Notes: a model not told the origin generated them from the sequence alone. A stretch of 64,000 nucleotides of DNA from Sphingomonas sp. FARSPH (GCF_003355005.1 NZ_CP029985.1:806001-870000); one strand, 5' to 3'. Shown: positions 34,015 through 43,700, counted from the first letter of the stretch. A program made the numbers and translations.

Positions 34015-34094
34015 CTTCAGAGATCGCGGTACTGGCGGCTAACAAGCAGTCATGTCTGCACCAGATAAGGGCGGCGCTACGGCGCCGCCTTTTT
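34015..34094 (+). ncRNA. tracrRNA
   Basis: Bases 34015-34043 are an anti-repeat. Its complement matches the CRISPR repeat over positions 1-26 with a perfect 14-bp core (ACCGCGATCTCTGA), a second helix at the 5' end (GTT, GCCGC), two single-base bulges and a few G-U pairs. A small hairpin (GCAG 34046-34049, CTGC 34056-34059) and a strong terminator follow: GGCGGCGC, loop TACG, GCGCCGCC at 34070-34089, then five T. The RNA is about 80 nt, on the plus strand, divergent from cas9. It would guide RNase III trimming of crRNA and bind Cas9. Confidence 0.93.
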
Positions 34095-34115
34095 ACTGTC
34101 CGGCGATCACCGTGC

Positions 34116-35003
34116 TCAATTCCCTTCGCCCGCCCAGACGCTGAGCAACGTATGCGCGATCGCGTAGGGCGGCGGCGGCAGGAAGGCGCCGGGTTCGCCC
34201 GCCAGCGCGCGGGCGACGTCGGCGCGCGGGACCCAGATCGCATCCTCCAATTCGTTGCGGTCGAGCGTCAGCGCGTCGTCGTCGGCGGTCGCGACGCAGG
34301 CGATCATCAGCGACGACGGGAAGGGCCAGGGCTGGCTGGCGATGTAGCGGACGTCGCGCACCGCGATGCCGGCTTCCTCCGCGATCTCGCGCGCGACCGC
34401 TTCCTCGATCGATTCGCCCGGCTCGAGGAAACCGGCGAGTGCGGAATAGCGGCCGGGCGGGAAGCTCGGCTGGCGGCCGAGCAGGGCGCGCCCGTCATGC
34501 TCGGCAATCATGATGACGACGGGGTCGACGCGCGGGAAATGCTCGGTGCCGTCGGCGTCGCATTTGCGCCCCCAGCCGGCGCGGAAGACGTGCGTCGTCG
34601 CGCCGCAGCGCGGGCAGAAACGGTGGCGCGCATGCCAGTCGAGGAGGCTGCGCGCGGCGGCGTAGGTCGCCGCCTCGCCGGGGGCGAGCGCGCCGAGGAT
34701 CGCGACGAGCTGCGGATTGCGCATCGGCGGCGCCTGCCCTTCGGCGCCCGCCGGCGGGATCGCGGCGAGATGCGCGCGGCCCGCGGCGTCGAGGCCGAGG
34801 AGGGCGAAATCGGCGCCGTCGGGCGCGTCGGCGATGCTGCCCCAGACGAGCCGGTCGTCGGCGATGGCCGGCATCAGCCCGTCGAGCCGCAGCAGCCGCG
34901 CCGCCGGGGTGAGCAGCGCGGCGAAGGCATCGGGATCGTGGCGCAGCGTGTCGGCGCGATCGAGCGTGCCGCCGGTGAAGCCGGGCGCGGGATGCATGCT
35001 CAC
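34116..35003 (-). CDS. nudC: NADH pyrophosphatase (NudC-type Nudix hydrolase)
   Basis: 295 aa from a GTG at 35001-35003, whose GTGA overlaps the upstream hydrolase stop. The N-terminal domain is followed by a zinc ribbon, the Nudix box GFLEPGESIEEAVAREIAEE and the NudC signature SQPWPFPSSLM. It cleaves NAD(H) and NAD-capped RNA 5' ends. In the ribbon, CPRC and a later KC are present but the usual fourth Cys is Asp (KCDAD), so zinc binding may be altered; this may be lineage-wide. It is the last gene of mutY-hydrolase-nudC. Confidence 0.94.
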   Translation of the reverse strand: MSMHPAPGFTGGTLDRADTLRHDPDAFAALLTPAARLLRLDGLMPAIADDRLVWGSIADAPDGADFALLGLDAAGRAHLAAIPPAGAEGQAPPMRNPQLVAILGALAPGEAATYAAARSLLDWHARHRFCPRCGATTHVFRAGWGRKCDADGTEHFPRVDPVVIMIAEHDGRALLGRQPSFPPGRYSALAGFLEPGESIEEAVAREIAEEAGIAVRDVRYIASQPWPFPSSLMIACVATADDDALTLDRNELEDAIWVPRADVARALAGEPGAFLPPPPYAIAHTLLSVWAGEGN

Positions 35004-36367
35004 GGACGCAGGCGCGTCAGGTCGCCGGCGAAGGCGGCGACGGTCTGCTCGCGCACCGGCCAGCGATCGGCGGGGAAGTAATTGACCATGATCGTGCCGC
35101 GGATGCGCTTGACCGGATCGACGAAGGCGACGGTGCCCGCCGCGCCGCCCCAGCCGTACGTGCCCTTCGACGGGACACCGCCGGGCCCGTCGGCGAGATA
35201 GACCGACCCGCCCGCGCCAAAGCCCATCGGCGTCGCCGCGCGCGTGCCGCCGGTATTGCCCGCGACGCCGCCGAAGGTGACGCCGGTGGGCAGCAGGTTG
35301 GACATGGCGAGGCGCACCGTCTCGGGCTTCATGATCCGGACGCCGTCGAGACTGCCCTGGTCGGTGAGCATGTGCAGGAAGCGGTCGTAGTCGCGCGCCG
35401 ACATGACGAGGCCGGCGCCGCCGTACGGGAAGCTGGGCGGCTTCAGCCAGACCGAGGTCGCGCCGGGATCGAGCGGCGTCAGCTGATCGCCGACGAAGCC
35501 GTAATTGGTGGCGAGCCGCGATGCGTCCTGCGGCGGGACGGTCCAGAAGCTCGACGTCATCTTGAGGGGGTCGAAGATGCGCTGCTGGACGAAACGGTCG
35601 AACGGCATGCCGGACGCCACCTCGATGACGCGGCCCATGACGTCGAGGCCGATCGAATAATGCCAGCGCGTGCCCGGCTGATAGACGAGCGGCAGCGTCG
35701 CGACGCGATCGGCGAAGGCGGCAAGCGTCGCGGGGCGGGTGCGGCGGGCGAGCGCCTCGACCTCATTGTTGACCGCGGCGGGGACGATCCCCTGCGCCTC
35801 GTAGAGCTTGAGCAGCGGGCCTTGCGCGTTGATGTTGTAGCCGAGGCCGGACGTGTGGGTGAGGAGTTCGCGGATCGTGATCGGGCTCTTCGCGGGCTCG
35901 GTGTCGAGGCTGGTGTCCGGGCTGGTCAGGACGCGCATCCTGGCGAAGGCGGGTATGTATTTGGACAGCGGGTCGTCGAGGCCGATCCTGCCCTCCTCGA
36001 TCAGGATCATCGCCGCCATCGCGGTGACCGGCTTGGTCATGGAGTAGACGCGCCAGAGCGTGTCGGGCGTCGCGGCGGGGGCGGCGGCGTCGGTCGCGAT
36101 GCGGCCCGCGGCGATGAACTGCGTCGGATAGTCGCCGATGCCGAACGCGGCGACGATGCCGGGCATCTTGCCGTCGCGGACGTAGCCGTCGAACAGCGCC
36201 TGCGTGCCGGGGAAGGCGGGATTGCCCTGCGCGGCCGCGGGTGCGGCGACGGGTGCGGGGACGCGCGCGGGCAGCGAGCGCGTCTCCTGCCTGAGCGCCT
36301 GCGCGCCGAGCGTGCCGGCGCCCGCGAGCGCGACGAGCGCCGCGCTGATCGTGATGGATACGCGCAT
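35000..36367 (-). CDS. Secreted serine hydrolase, class C beta-lactamase/esterase family
   Basis: 455 aa from the ATG at 36365-36367, after AGGAGGGAAG; the ATG shares one base with the mutY TGA. A signal peptide (MRVSITISAALVALAGAGTL, then GAQA) is followed by the Beta-lactamase (PF00144) fold: SMTK at 109-112 (nucleophile S109), tyrosine in WHYSIGLDVMG and a C-terminal WGGAAG replacing KTG. The family covers esterases, D-aminopeptidases and AmpC; the WGG variant and signal favour a periplasmic esterase of the EstB/CubicO type. The substrate is unknown. Confidence 0.88.
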   Translation of the reverse strand: MRVSITISAALVALAGAGTLGAQALRQETRSLPARVPAPVAAPAAAQGNPAFPGTQALFDGYVRDGKMPGIVAAFGIGDYPTQFIAAGRIATDAAAPAATPDTLWRVYSMTKPVTAMAAMILIEEGRIGLDDPLSKYIPAFARMRVLTSPDTSLDTEPAKSPITIRELLTHTSGLGYNINAQGPLLKLYEAQGIVPAAVNNEVEALARRTRPATLAAFADRVATLPLVYQPGTRWHYSIGLDVMGRVIEVASGMPFDRFVQQRIFDPLKMTSSFWTVPPQDASRLATNYGFVGDQLTPLDPGATSVWLKPPSFPYGGAGLVMSARDYDRFLHMLTDQGSLDGVRIMKPETVRLAMSNLLPTGVTFGGVAGNTGGTRAATPMGFGAGGSVYLADGPGGVPSKGTYGWGGAAGTVAFVDPVKRIRGTIMVNYFPADRWPVREQTVAAFAGDLTRLRP

Positions 36368-37443
36368 CAGTCTTCCCTCCTCATGATCGCTCTCGCCGCC
36401 TTGGCGAAGACGGTCGGCAGCCCCGCCGCATCGAGATCGGCGATCGGCCACCATTCGCTCTCAGGCCGGTGATGCGCGTCGGCGCGCGCGACGGCAAGCG
36501 CGAGTTGCAGGTCGAAATGGGTGAAGCCGTGCGCGACCGTCGCGTTGCGCAGCTGCCACGCCGCTGCGGCGGGCGCGTCGGCGAGGCCGGGGGGCGCACC
36601 CTCCTGCCACGGCCCGGTCGGCAGCGCGCGCATCCCGCCGAGCAGCCCCGTGTCGGGACGGCGGACGAGGAGGACGCGGCCGTCGCGTTCGAGCCAGAAG
36701 ATCGTGCCTTGACGCTGCGGCTTCGCCTTTTTCGCGGCCTTGGCGGGCAGCGCCTCCGCCAGCCCCTGCGCATGCGCGCGGCAGTGCGGCTGGAGCGGGC
36801 AGAGCAGGCATTTGGGCGCGCGCACCGTGCAGATCGACGAGCCCAGGTCCATCATGCCTTGCGCGAAATCGCCTGCGCGTGCGTCGGGGGTGATCGTGTC
36901 CGCCGCCGCCCGGATCGCGGGCCGCGCGACGGGGAGCGGCGTGGCAATCGCGAACAGCCGCGCGACGACGCGTTCGACATTGGCGTCGACCACCACCGCG
37001 CGTTCGCCGAACGCGATCGCCGCCACCGCCGCGGCGGTATAGGCACCGAGACCGGGCAAGGTGCGCAGCACCGCCTCGGTGCGCGGAAAGACGCCGCCAT
37101 GGTCCGCGACGACGGCGCGCGCCGCCTTCACCAGATTGCGCGCGCGGGCATAATAGCCAAGCCCCGCCCAGGCGGCCATCACGTCCGCCTCGTCCGCGGC
37201 GGCGAGGCTGGCGAAATCGGGCCAGCGCGCGGTCCAGGCGAGGAAGCGCGGGGTCACCGCGGCGACCGTCGTCTGCTGCAGCATCACCTCCGACAGCCAG
37301 ACGCGATACGGGTCCGCCGCCTCCCCCGCCCGTGCCCGCCACGGCAGGTCGCGACGATGGCGGTCGTACCAGTCGAGCAGCGCGGGGGCGATCGATCCCG
37401 CATCGATCGGCGCGTCGGGCAGGCAAGTGCGTGTAGCGTCCAC
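36367..37443 (-). CDS. mutY: Adenine DNA glycosylase
   Basis: 358 aa from a GTG at 37441-37443 (MDATRTCLPDAPIDAG); the longer open frame to 37650 overlaps the divergent gene. It removes adenine mispaired with 8-oxoguanine. Catalytic E52 (SEVMLQQTTV), the HhH LPGLGAYTAAAVAAIAFG, D153 and a 4Fe-4S cluster at C205, C212, C215 and C221 are intact. A C-terminal Nudix-like domain recognises 8-oxoG (QGTIFWLERDGRVLLVRRPD). It is the first gene of the mutY-hydrolase-nudC run. Confidence 0.96.
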   Translation of the reverse strand: MDATRTCLPDAPIDAGSIAPALLDWYDRHRRDLPWRARAGEAADPYRVWLSEVMLQQTTVAAVTPRFLAWTARWPDFASLAAADEADVMAAWAGLGYYARARNLVKAARAVVADHGGVFPRTEAVLRTLPGLGAYTAAAVAAIAFGERAVVVDANVERVVARLFAIATPLPVARPAIRAAADTITPDARAGDFAQGMMDLGSSICTVRAPKCLLCPLQPHCRAHAQGLAEALPAKAAKKAKPQRQGTIFWLERDGRVLLVRRPDTGLLGGMRALPTGPWQEGAPPGLADAPAAAAWQLRNATVAHGFTHFDLQLALAVARADAHHRPESEWWPIADLDAAGLPTVFAKAARAIMRRED

Positions 37444-37469
37444 GCCGCCGCTATGGCATGGAGCGGCGG

Positions 37470-37994
37470 ATGAGCAAGCGCGGCCGCGCCCCCCAGACCG
37501 AATCCCCCCGCCACAACCGCCCGCGCGCGGTGAGCGAGCTTCTGCCCGCGGTGGGCGGCGCGGCGTTTCGCCGCTTCGGCTTCGTGCAGAGCGCGCTGGT
37601 AAGCCGCTGGCCGGAGATCGTCGGAGAGCGCTGGGCGAGCGCGTCCGCACCCGAATCCCTGCGCTTTCCGCCCGGCAAGAAGGCGGACGGCACGCTGACC
37701 GTGACGGTGCGCGGCAGCCATGCGCCGATGATGCAGCATATCGCGCCGGAGATCGTCGCGCGCGTCAACCGCTTCTTCGGCTATACCGCGGTCGCGCGGC
37801 TGACGTTGCGGCAGGGCGAGATCGCCAAACCGGTGCGCCGCGCCGCGCCCATCGCCACCGATACGGTGCGTCCGGTCCCCGCCGAGATGGGCGAAGGGCT
37901 GAAGACGATCGCCGATCCGGAGCTGCGCGCCGTGCTCGAATCGCTTGCCGCAGGCGTCGCCGCCACGCCGCGCGGCCTGCCCAGGATAGGATAA
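37470..37994 (+). CDS. DUF721 (DciA-like) protein
   Basis: 174 aa from the ATG at 37470, with GGAG six bases upstream; an in-frame ATG at 37458 is possible. The central region (LVSRWPEIVGERWASASAPE, LTVTVRGSHAPMMQHIAPEI, VNRFFGYTAVARLTLRQG) is the DUF721 KH-like domain of DciA, the replicative-helicase loader in most bacteria without DnaC/DnaI. The C-terminal tail (ELRAVLESLAAGVAATPRG) looks helical. It is divergent from mutY and 3 bp ahead of a DsbA-like gene. Confidence 0.85.
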   Translation: MSKRGRAPQTESPRHNRPRAVSELLPAVGGAAFRRFGFVQSALVSRWPEIVGERWASASAPESLRFPPGKKADGTLTVTVRGSHAPMMQHIAPEIVARVNRFFGYTAVARLTLRQGEIAKPVRRAAPIATDTVRPVPAEMGEGLKTIADPELRAVLESLAAGVAATPRGLPRIG

Positions 37995-37997
37995 GTC

Positions 37998-38690
37998 ATG
38001 CGTCCGTACGTCGCCGGCCTCGCCGTCTTCCTCGCCTCCGCCACGACGGCCGCGCTGGTCGCCGCCGCGCCGGCCGCCGACTGGACGCGCCATGTCACGC
38101 AGACGGCGAAGGGCGCTTTCGTGCTGGGCAACCCCGCCGCACCGATCAAACTGGTCGAATATGGCAGCTACACCTGCTCGCACTGCGCCGCCTTTTCGAA
38201 GGAGAGCGAGGCGACGCTGAAGGGCCAGATGGTGCGATCGGGCAAGGTCAGCCTGGAATATCGCCACTTGATCCGCGATCCTGCCGATCTGGGTGCGGCG
38301 ATCCTGGCGCGATGCACGGGCACCGCGGGCTTCTTTCCGACCAGCGCGATGATCTTCGCGACGCAGGAGGCATGGCTGCCCAAATTGTCGAGCTACGCCC
38401 AGGCGCATCCCGAACTCGACGCCAAACCGGGCCTCGCGCAGGCGCGCGCGCTGGCCGATGGCGCGGGACTGACGCAGGCGGTGCGCGCGCGCGGACTGAC
38501 CCCGGCGCAGATCAACGCCTGTTTCGCGGACAAGGCGGGCGTCGACCGGATCACCGCGATGACCGGCGATGCGCCGATCGAGGTGCAATCGACGCCGACC
38601 TTCTACATCAACAACCAGCTGCAACCGCCGATGGCGTGGGACCAGCTGGCCGCCGTGCTGCGCGCCAAGGGCGCACCGGCGGGCAAGTGA
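37998..38690 (+). CDS. DsbA-family thiol-disulfide oxidoreductase (secreted)
   Basis: 230 aa with an N-terminal signal (MRPYVAGLAVFLASATTAAL) and a thioredoxin fold with an inserted helical domain. The active site is CSHC in EYGSYTCSHCAAFSKES, and the cis-proline loop is QSTPTFYINN. It probably forms or shuffles disulfides in the periplasm. An extra Cys pair (ARCTGT, NACFAD) is present. The gene follows the DciA-like gene by 3 bp and precedes a paralogue. Confidence 0.9.
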   Translation: MRPYVAGLAVFLASATTAALVAAAPAADWTRHVTQTAKGAFVLGNPAAPIKLVEYGSYTCSHCAAFSKESEATLKGQMVRSGKVSLEYRHLIRDPADLGAAILARCTGTAGFFPTSAMIFATQEAWLPKLSSYAQAHPELDAKPGLAQARALADGAGLTQAVRARGLTPAQINACFADKAGVDRITAMTGDAPIEVQSTPTFYINNQLQPPMAWDQLAAVLRAKGAPAGK

Positions 38691-38769
38691 GCGCCTCGTT
38701 CGTCCGGTTTTTCCCCGTGTCCCCGGTTTCCTTTCGTCCCAAGTCCCCTTCGTGGAGCGTAACACCGCT

Positions 38770-39510
38770 ATGAAGTTCCTTGCCCTCCTCCTTGCGCCGC
38801 TGGCGCTGGTCGCCTGTTCGAAGGGCGGCGATGCCGGCAATACCGGCACGCCCGCCGCGCCCGCAGCCCCGGTCGCCGCCGTCGCCGCGCCTGCCGGCCA
38901 GCATTGGACCGACGTGGTCGCGCAGACCAAGGAAGGCTATGTGATGGGCAACCCCGATGCCCCGATCAAGCTCGTCGAATATGGCTCGCGCCTGTGCCCG
39001 ACGTGCGGCGCGCTGGCCCGCGAAGGCTATCAGCCGCTGACCACCAAATACGTCGACTCGGGCAAGGTCAGCTTCGAATTCCGCGAATTCCTGGTCCATG
39101 GCGCGCTCGACATGCCGCCGACGTTGCTCGGCAATTGCACCAGCAAGGAAGCCTTCTTCCCGCTGCTCGAGCAAATGTATGCGAACCAGCAGAGCTTCCT
39201 CGACAAGATCCAGGCGGCGTCCCCGGCGGCGCAGCAGCAGATCCAGTCGGCAAAGCCCGTCGACGCGTTCCGCCTGATGGCGCAGCAGATGGGCCTGATC
39301 GACTTCGTCAAGCAGCGCGGTATCCCGGAAGCCAAGGCGATGCAGTGCCTGGCCGACCAGGGCCAGATCGACCGCTGGACCAAGCAGACCGCCGACAAGA
39401 GCGCCGACGGCACCGTGCAGGGCACGCCGACGCTGATCCTCAACGGCAAGAAGGTCGACGCGATCACCTGGGGCGCGCTCGAGCCGCTGCTCAAGGCGGC
39501 GGGCGCGTAA
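38770..39510 (+). CDS. DsbA-like thiol-disulfide oxidoreductase, lipoprotein
   Basis: 246 aa from the ATG at 38770. The lipobox LVAC (C16) anchors it, an Ala/Pro linker follows (about 22-43), then a DsbA-like domain with CPTC in EYGSRLCPTCGALARE and cis-Pro loop VQGTPTLILNG. It is a paralogue of the preceding gene with a different active-site dipeptide (PT instead of SH), so the two probably have different redox potentials. They are likely co-transcribed and end at the strong terminator at 39516. Confidence 0.9.
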   Translation: MKFLALLLAPLALVACSKGGDAGNTGTPAAPAAPVAAVAAPAGQHWTDVVAQTKEGYVMGNPDAPIKLVEYGSRLCPTCGALAREGYQPLTTKYVDSGKVSFEFREFLVHGALDMPPTLLGNCTSKEAFFPLLEQMYANQQSFLDKIQAASPAAQQQIQSAKPVDAFRLMAQQMGLIDFVKQRGIPEAKAMQCLADQGQIDRWTKQTADKSADGTVQGTPTLILNGKKVDAITWGALEPLLKAAGA

Positions 39511-39515
39511 GATTG

Positions 39516-39553
39516 GAGAAAGCCGCAGCGTTCGGGGACGCTGCGGCTTTCTC
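39516..39553. terminator. 16-bp perfect-stem bidirectional terminator
   Basis: GAGAAAGCCGCAGCGT at 39516-39531 pairs exactly with 39538-39553 across the loop TCGGGG. The arms give A/T-flanked ends on both strands (CTTTCTC on either side). It lies between the convergent DsbA-like and GGDEF genes and can serve both. Confidence 0.9.
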
Positions 39554-39573
39554 GGCAGGCCCCGCGAACGGGG

Positions 39574-40524
39574 TTACGTCTCGACGTGGTTGCCGCCGCG
39601 CTGCGCCGCCACGACCAGTTTTTTGCGTAACGCGGTGAGCAGCGTGTCGATATCGTCGCCCTGATCGCTGACGATCGATGCCGATCCGGTGACCGTGCCG
39701 ATCCATTCACCGGTTTCGAGCAGCCTGAACTTGCGTCGCTCGACCAGCGAGAGCACCTCTTCGGCAAGGCCGCGCGCCGCGGTGACCGTGTGATCCGGAA
39801 GGACGACGACGAACTCGTTGCCGGACCATCGGATCGGTTCCTGATCCTGGAAAATCTTGCGCAGCTTGTTGGCGAAGGCGTTCAGGACATTGTCGCCGAC
39901 GGACGCGCCGAATTCGCGATTGATCCCGACCAGCCCGTCGATGCTGAACATCAGCAGCACATAACGGCGCTCGTGCCGTTCGACCTGCTCGAATATACGC
40001 CGCGCGCCGACGGGGTTGAGCGCGCTGGTCAGTCCATCGTGTTCAAGGCCGACCGATTCCGGAGCGAGTGACCGGATACTTGCCTTCAAGGCCTCAAACT
40101 GCCCTTTCAGCTCGATCAGCTCCTCCTCCGCGCTGGTCAAGCGGCTGACCACTGCATCGCCGCCGGGCACCACGCCTTCGGCATGGCGCACGACATGCCT
40201 GACATCGTCGCCCACCGCCAGGGCGACGCCCTGCGCTTCGCCGGCGAGCGTTTCCAGCCGCGTCGCATGTGCCGTCAGTTCCCGCTCAATCCCCGGCCGC
40301 CGCGACGGGTCTTGCGGCGTCAGATACCGGGCGATCAATGTCTGCGCCTGGTCGGCATTCAGGCGAACTCCGCCCTCGACCAGCAGCGTGATCTCCGCCG
40401 TCAGGCCCGCATTCGCACCGGATCGATGCGCCAGCGCCAGCGCATAATGCACGGCATCCGGTTCAAGCTGATGCTGTTCAAGGAAATCGATCGCGCTTCT
40501 CGCCTGGGCAAACAACGTCTTCAT
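39574..40524 (-). CDS. Degenerate GGDEF-domain protein
   Basis: 316 aa, no membrane segment. The N-terminal 130 residues are helical and unassigned. The C-terminal GGDEF domain has the usual fold marks (DGLTSALNPVGARRIFEQ, FSIDGLVGINREFGASVGDN), including a metal-type D196, but the signature reads SGNEF (234-238) instead of GGDEF. Replacement of the Gly and the metal-binding Asp suggests weak or no diguanylate cyclase activity; it may bind nucleotide or partner proteins instead. It stands alone, so it has its own promoter in the 259-bp gap before smc. Confidence 0.88.
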   Translation of the reverse strand: MKTLFAQARSAIDFLEQHQLEPDAVHYALALAHRSGANAGLTAEITLLVEGGVRLNADQAQTLIARYLTPQDPSRRPGIERELTAHATRLETLAGEAQGVALAVGDDVRHVVRHAEGVVPGGDAVVSRLTSAEEELIELKGQFEALKASIRSLAPESVGLEHDGLTSALNPVGARRIFEQVERHERRYVLLMFSIDGLVGINREFGASVGDNVLNAFANKLRKIFQDQEPIRWSGNEFVVVLPDHTVTAARGLAEEVLSLVERRKFRLLETGEWIGTVTGSASIVSDQGDDIDTLLTALRKKLVVAAQRGGNHVET

Positions 40525-40783
40525 GGCTCTCCAGACATTATCAACGTCGGATTAAGGCTGTCGCGAAAAGAACACAGCCCACCCGTTCAGCCCAAACTAT
40601 GGAATGTACGGCGTTCGAACAAACGGAATTGCAGACGATACAGCACCGGGGCAACGTATATCGTGTCGCACGGGCGGGTCGCTGGTCATTATATACCAGA
40701 AACATACTAGATCAGCCGGCGCCCTCGGGCGGATCCGCCCCCCTTAACGCTTCGCCGAAAGGGGTGTAGCGCCCTCCCCTGAC

Positions 40784-43700
40784 ATGCAGATCAAGCGGCT
40801 CCGCATCGCCGGCTTCAAGAGCTTCGTCGACCCGGCCGACCTCGTCATCGCGCCGGGGCTGACGGGGGTCGTGGGTCCGAACGGGTGCGGCAAGTCGAAC
40901 CTGCTCGAGGCGCTGCGCTGGACCATGGGCGAAAACAGCGCGAAGTCGCTGCGCGGTGCGGGGATGGACGACGTGATCTTCGCCGGCACCGCGACACGGC
41001 CGCCGCGCGACTTTGCGGAAGTGTCGATCCTGCTCGACGGCGCGGACGGTGAGGAGCGCGAGGTGGTGCGGCGGATCGAGCGCGGCGCGGGCAGCGCATA
41101 TCGCATCGACGGGCGCGACGTGCGCGCGAAGGACGTCGGCCTGCTGTTCGCCGATGCCGCGACGGGGGCGCACAGCCCCGCGCTGGTCAGCCAGAACCGG
41201 ATCGGCGCGGTGATCGCCGCCAAGCCGACCGAACGGCGCGCGATGCTGGAGGAAGCGGCGGGAATCGCCGGCCTGCACGTGCGGCGGCGCGATGCGGAGG
41301 GGAAGCTGCGCGCGACCGAGGCGAACCTGGCGCGGCTCGACGAACTGATCGCGGAGCAGGACGTGCGTGCCGCAGCGCTGCGCCGGCAGGCGCGGCAGGC
41401 GGCGCGATACCGCGCGCTGTCCGAGCAGATTCGGGTGGCGGAGGCGCGGATGATCTTCGCCCGCTGGCGCGAGGCGGTGGCCGCGGCGGAGGCGGCGCGC
41501 GCCGAGGCGGCGGCGGCGGCGGCGCGCGTCGCGACGGCGGACGCGGCGGAACAGGCGGCGGCGGCAGCGCAGCAGGCGGCGGCGACCGCGCTCGCCGATG
41601 CGCGCGGCGCGGCGCTGGCCGCGCGCGAGGCGGCGAGCGAGGCGGGACACAGGCTGGCGACGCTGACCACGGAGCGCGACGTGGCGGCGCGGCGCATCGC
41701 CGACCTGGCGGATCAGCGGCGGCGGATCGCAGAGGATCGCGCGCGCGAGGGGACGCTGGCGCGCGATGCCGCCGCGGCGCTGGCGCAGCTGGCGGAGGAG
41801 GCGAAGGCGCTGGAGCAGGGCCTCGCCGCGGCGACGGCGGAGGCGCCCGCCCGCGAGGCGGCGCTGGCCGCGGCAGAGCGGCAGGCGCGCGATGCCGAGG
41901 TCGCGCTGGCGCAGGGGCTGGCGGCGCAGGCGCGCGAGGCGGCGGAGGTGCGTGTCGCGGACGCCGCGCTGGCGGCGGCGACGGCGCGGCAGGCGCGGGC
42001 GATGCGCGCGGTGACCGAGGTCGCCGCGCAGCTGACGGCGTTGGGGGCGGAAGCGCCGCTGGCGCACGCACGCGATGCGGCCGCGGGGCGGCGGACGGAG
42101 GCGACGGCGCGCGGCGAGGCGGCACGCGCGGCGCTGGCGGCGGCGGAGGGCGACGAGCGCGAGGCGATGGGCGCGCGCGACGCGGCGGAGGTCGCGCGGG
42201 CGGCGGCGCGCGCAGACCTGGCGGCGATCGACAGCGAGGCGGCGGCGCTGACCCGCGCGACGCAGCGGCAGGGGAAGGACCGGCTGATCGACCATGTCCG
42301 GCCCGAGGCAGGGTATGAGCGCGCGTTGGCGGCGGCGCTGGGCGATGATCTGGACGCGGCGCTGGCGGCGTGGCCGGGCGCCGCGCCGATGCCCGGCGAC
42401 CCGCCCGCCCCGGGCGATGCCGCGCCGCTGGCGATGCGGGTGACGGCGCCCGCGGCGCTGGCGCGTCGGCTGGCGCAGGTGTTCGTCGTCGCGGCGGACG
42501 ACGGGCGTGCGCTGGCGGTCGGGCAGCGGCTGGTGACGCACGGCGGCCGGCTGCGCCGCTGGGACGGCTTCGTCGCGGACGGCAGCGGCGCGGCGGCGGC
42601 CGAGCGGCTGGAACGGCGCAACCGGCTGGCGGCGCTGACCGCGGCGCGCCCGGCGGCGACGGCGGCGGTGGAGCAGGCGGAGGGTGCCTGCGCGGGGATC
42701 GCGGCACGGATCGCGGCGGCGCGGGCGGCGGCACAGGCGGCACGCAGCGCCATCGCCGCCGCGGATGCCGCGCTGCGCGAGGCGACGCGCGACGAGGATC
42801 GCGCCACAGCGGCGCTGGAGCGGCTGGCGGGACAGCGCGCCGATCTCGCGGTGCGCGAGGCGCGCGTCGCGGCGGAGGCGGCCGAGGCGGCGAATGAACG
42901 CGCGGCGGCGGAGCAGGCCCGCGCGGCGCTGCCCGACGGGCGCGAGAGCGCGGTGGCGACGGCGGCGCTGGGCCGCGTCGCGGAGGATGCGCGCCAGGCG
43001 GTGGCGGCGGCGCGCACCGTCTGCGCCACCGCCGACCGCGCGGCGCAGACGCAGCGCGAACGGCTGGCGACGGTGCAGGCGGAAACGCGCGGTTGGCGTG
43101 CGCGCGCGGGCGAGGCGGCACGGCGGATCGCGGAGATGGACCGGCGCGACGCCGCGCTGGCGCAGGAGGCGGCGGCGGTCGACGGCCGGCCGGCGGCGCT
43201 GGACGCGGCGATCGCCGCCGAGCGGGCGGCGCACGATGCGGCCCGGGCCGAGGCGGCGCGGCTCGCGACCGCGGAGGGCGCGGCGGACGAGGCGCGGCAG
43301 CAGGCGGAGGCGGCGCAGCGGCGCGCCAATGCGGCGCTGGCGGAGGCGCGCGAGGGCCGCGCGGGCGCGGCGGCGCGGCTGGAGAACCAGGAATTGCGCC
43401 GCGTCGAGATGGGACGGTTGGCGGGCGAACGCTTCGCCTGCCCGGCGCCGGTGCTGCCCGAACGGCTGGGCTTCGCGAGCGACGGCGTGCACGCGCCGGC
43501 CGCGGAGAGCGCGGCGCACGAGAAGCTGCTGCTCGATCGCGAGCGGATCGGGCCGGTCAACCTGGTCGCCGAGCGCGAACTCGCCGAACTGGAGGCGGCG
43601 GGGCAGGACAATGCCGCGGAGCGCGCGGAGCTGGGCCAGGCGGTGCACCGGCTGCGCGGGTCGATCGGCACGCTCAACCGCGAAGGCCGCCAGCGGCTGC

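Noticed and set aside
30304..34068. A 1254-codon plus-strand open frame antisense to cas1/cas9
   Set aside because: It is a GC-driven shadow: the composition is Arg/His/Gln/Asp-rich without domains, and the minus strand holds clear Cas9 and Cas1. It also overlaps the tracrRNA.
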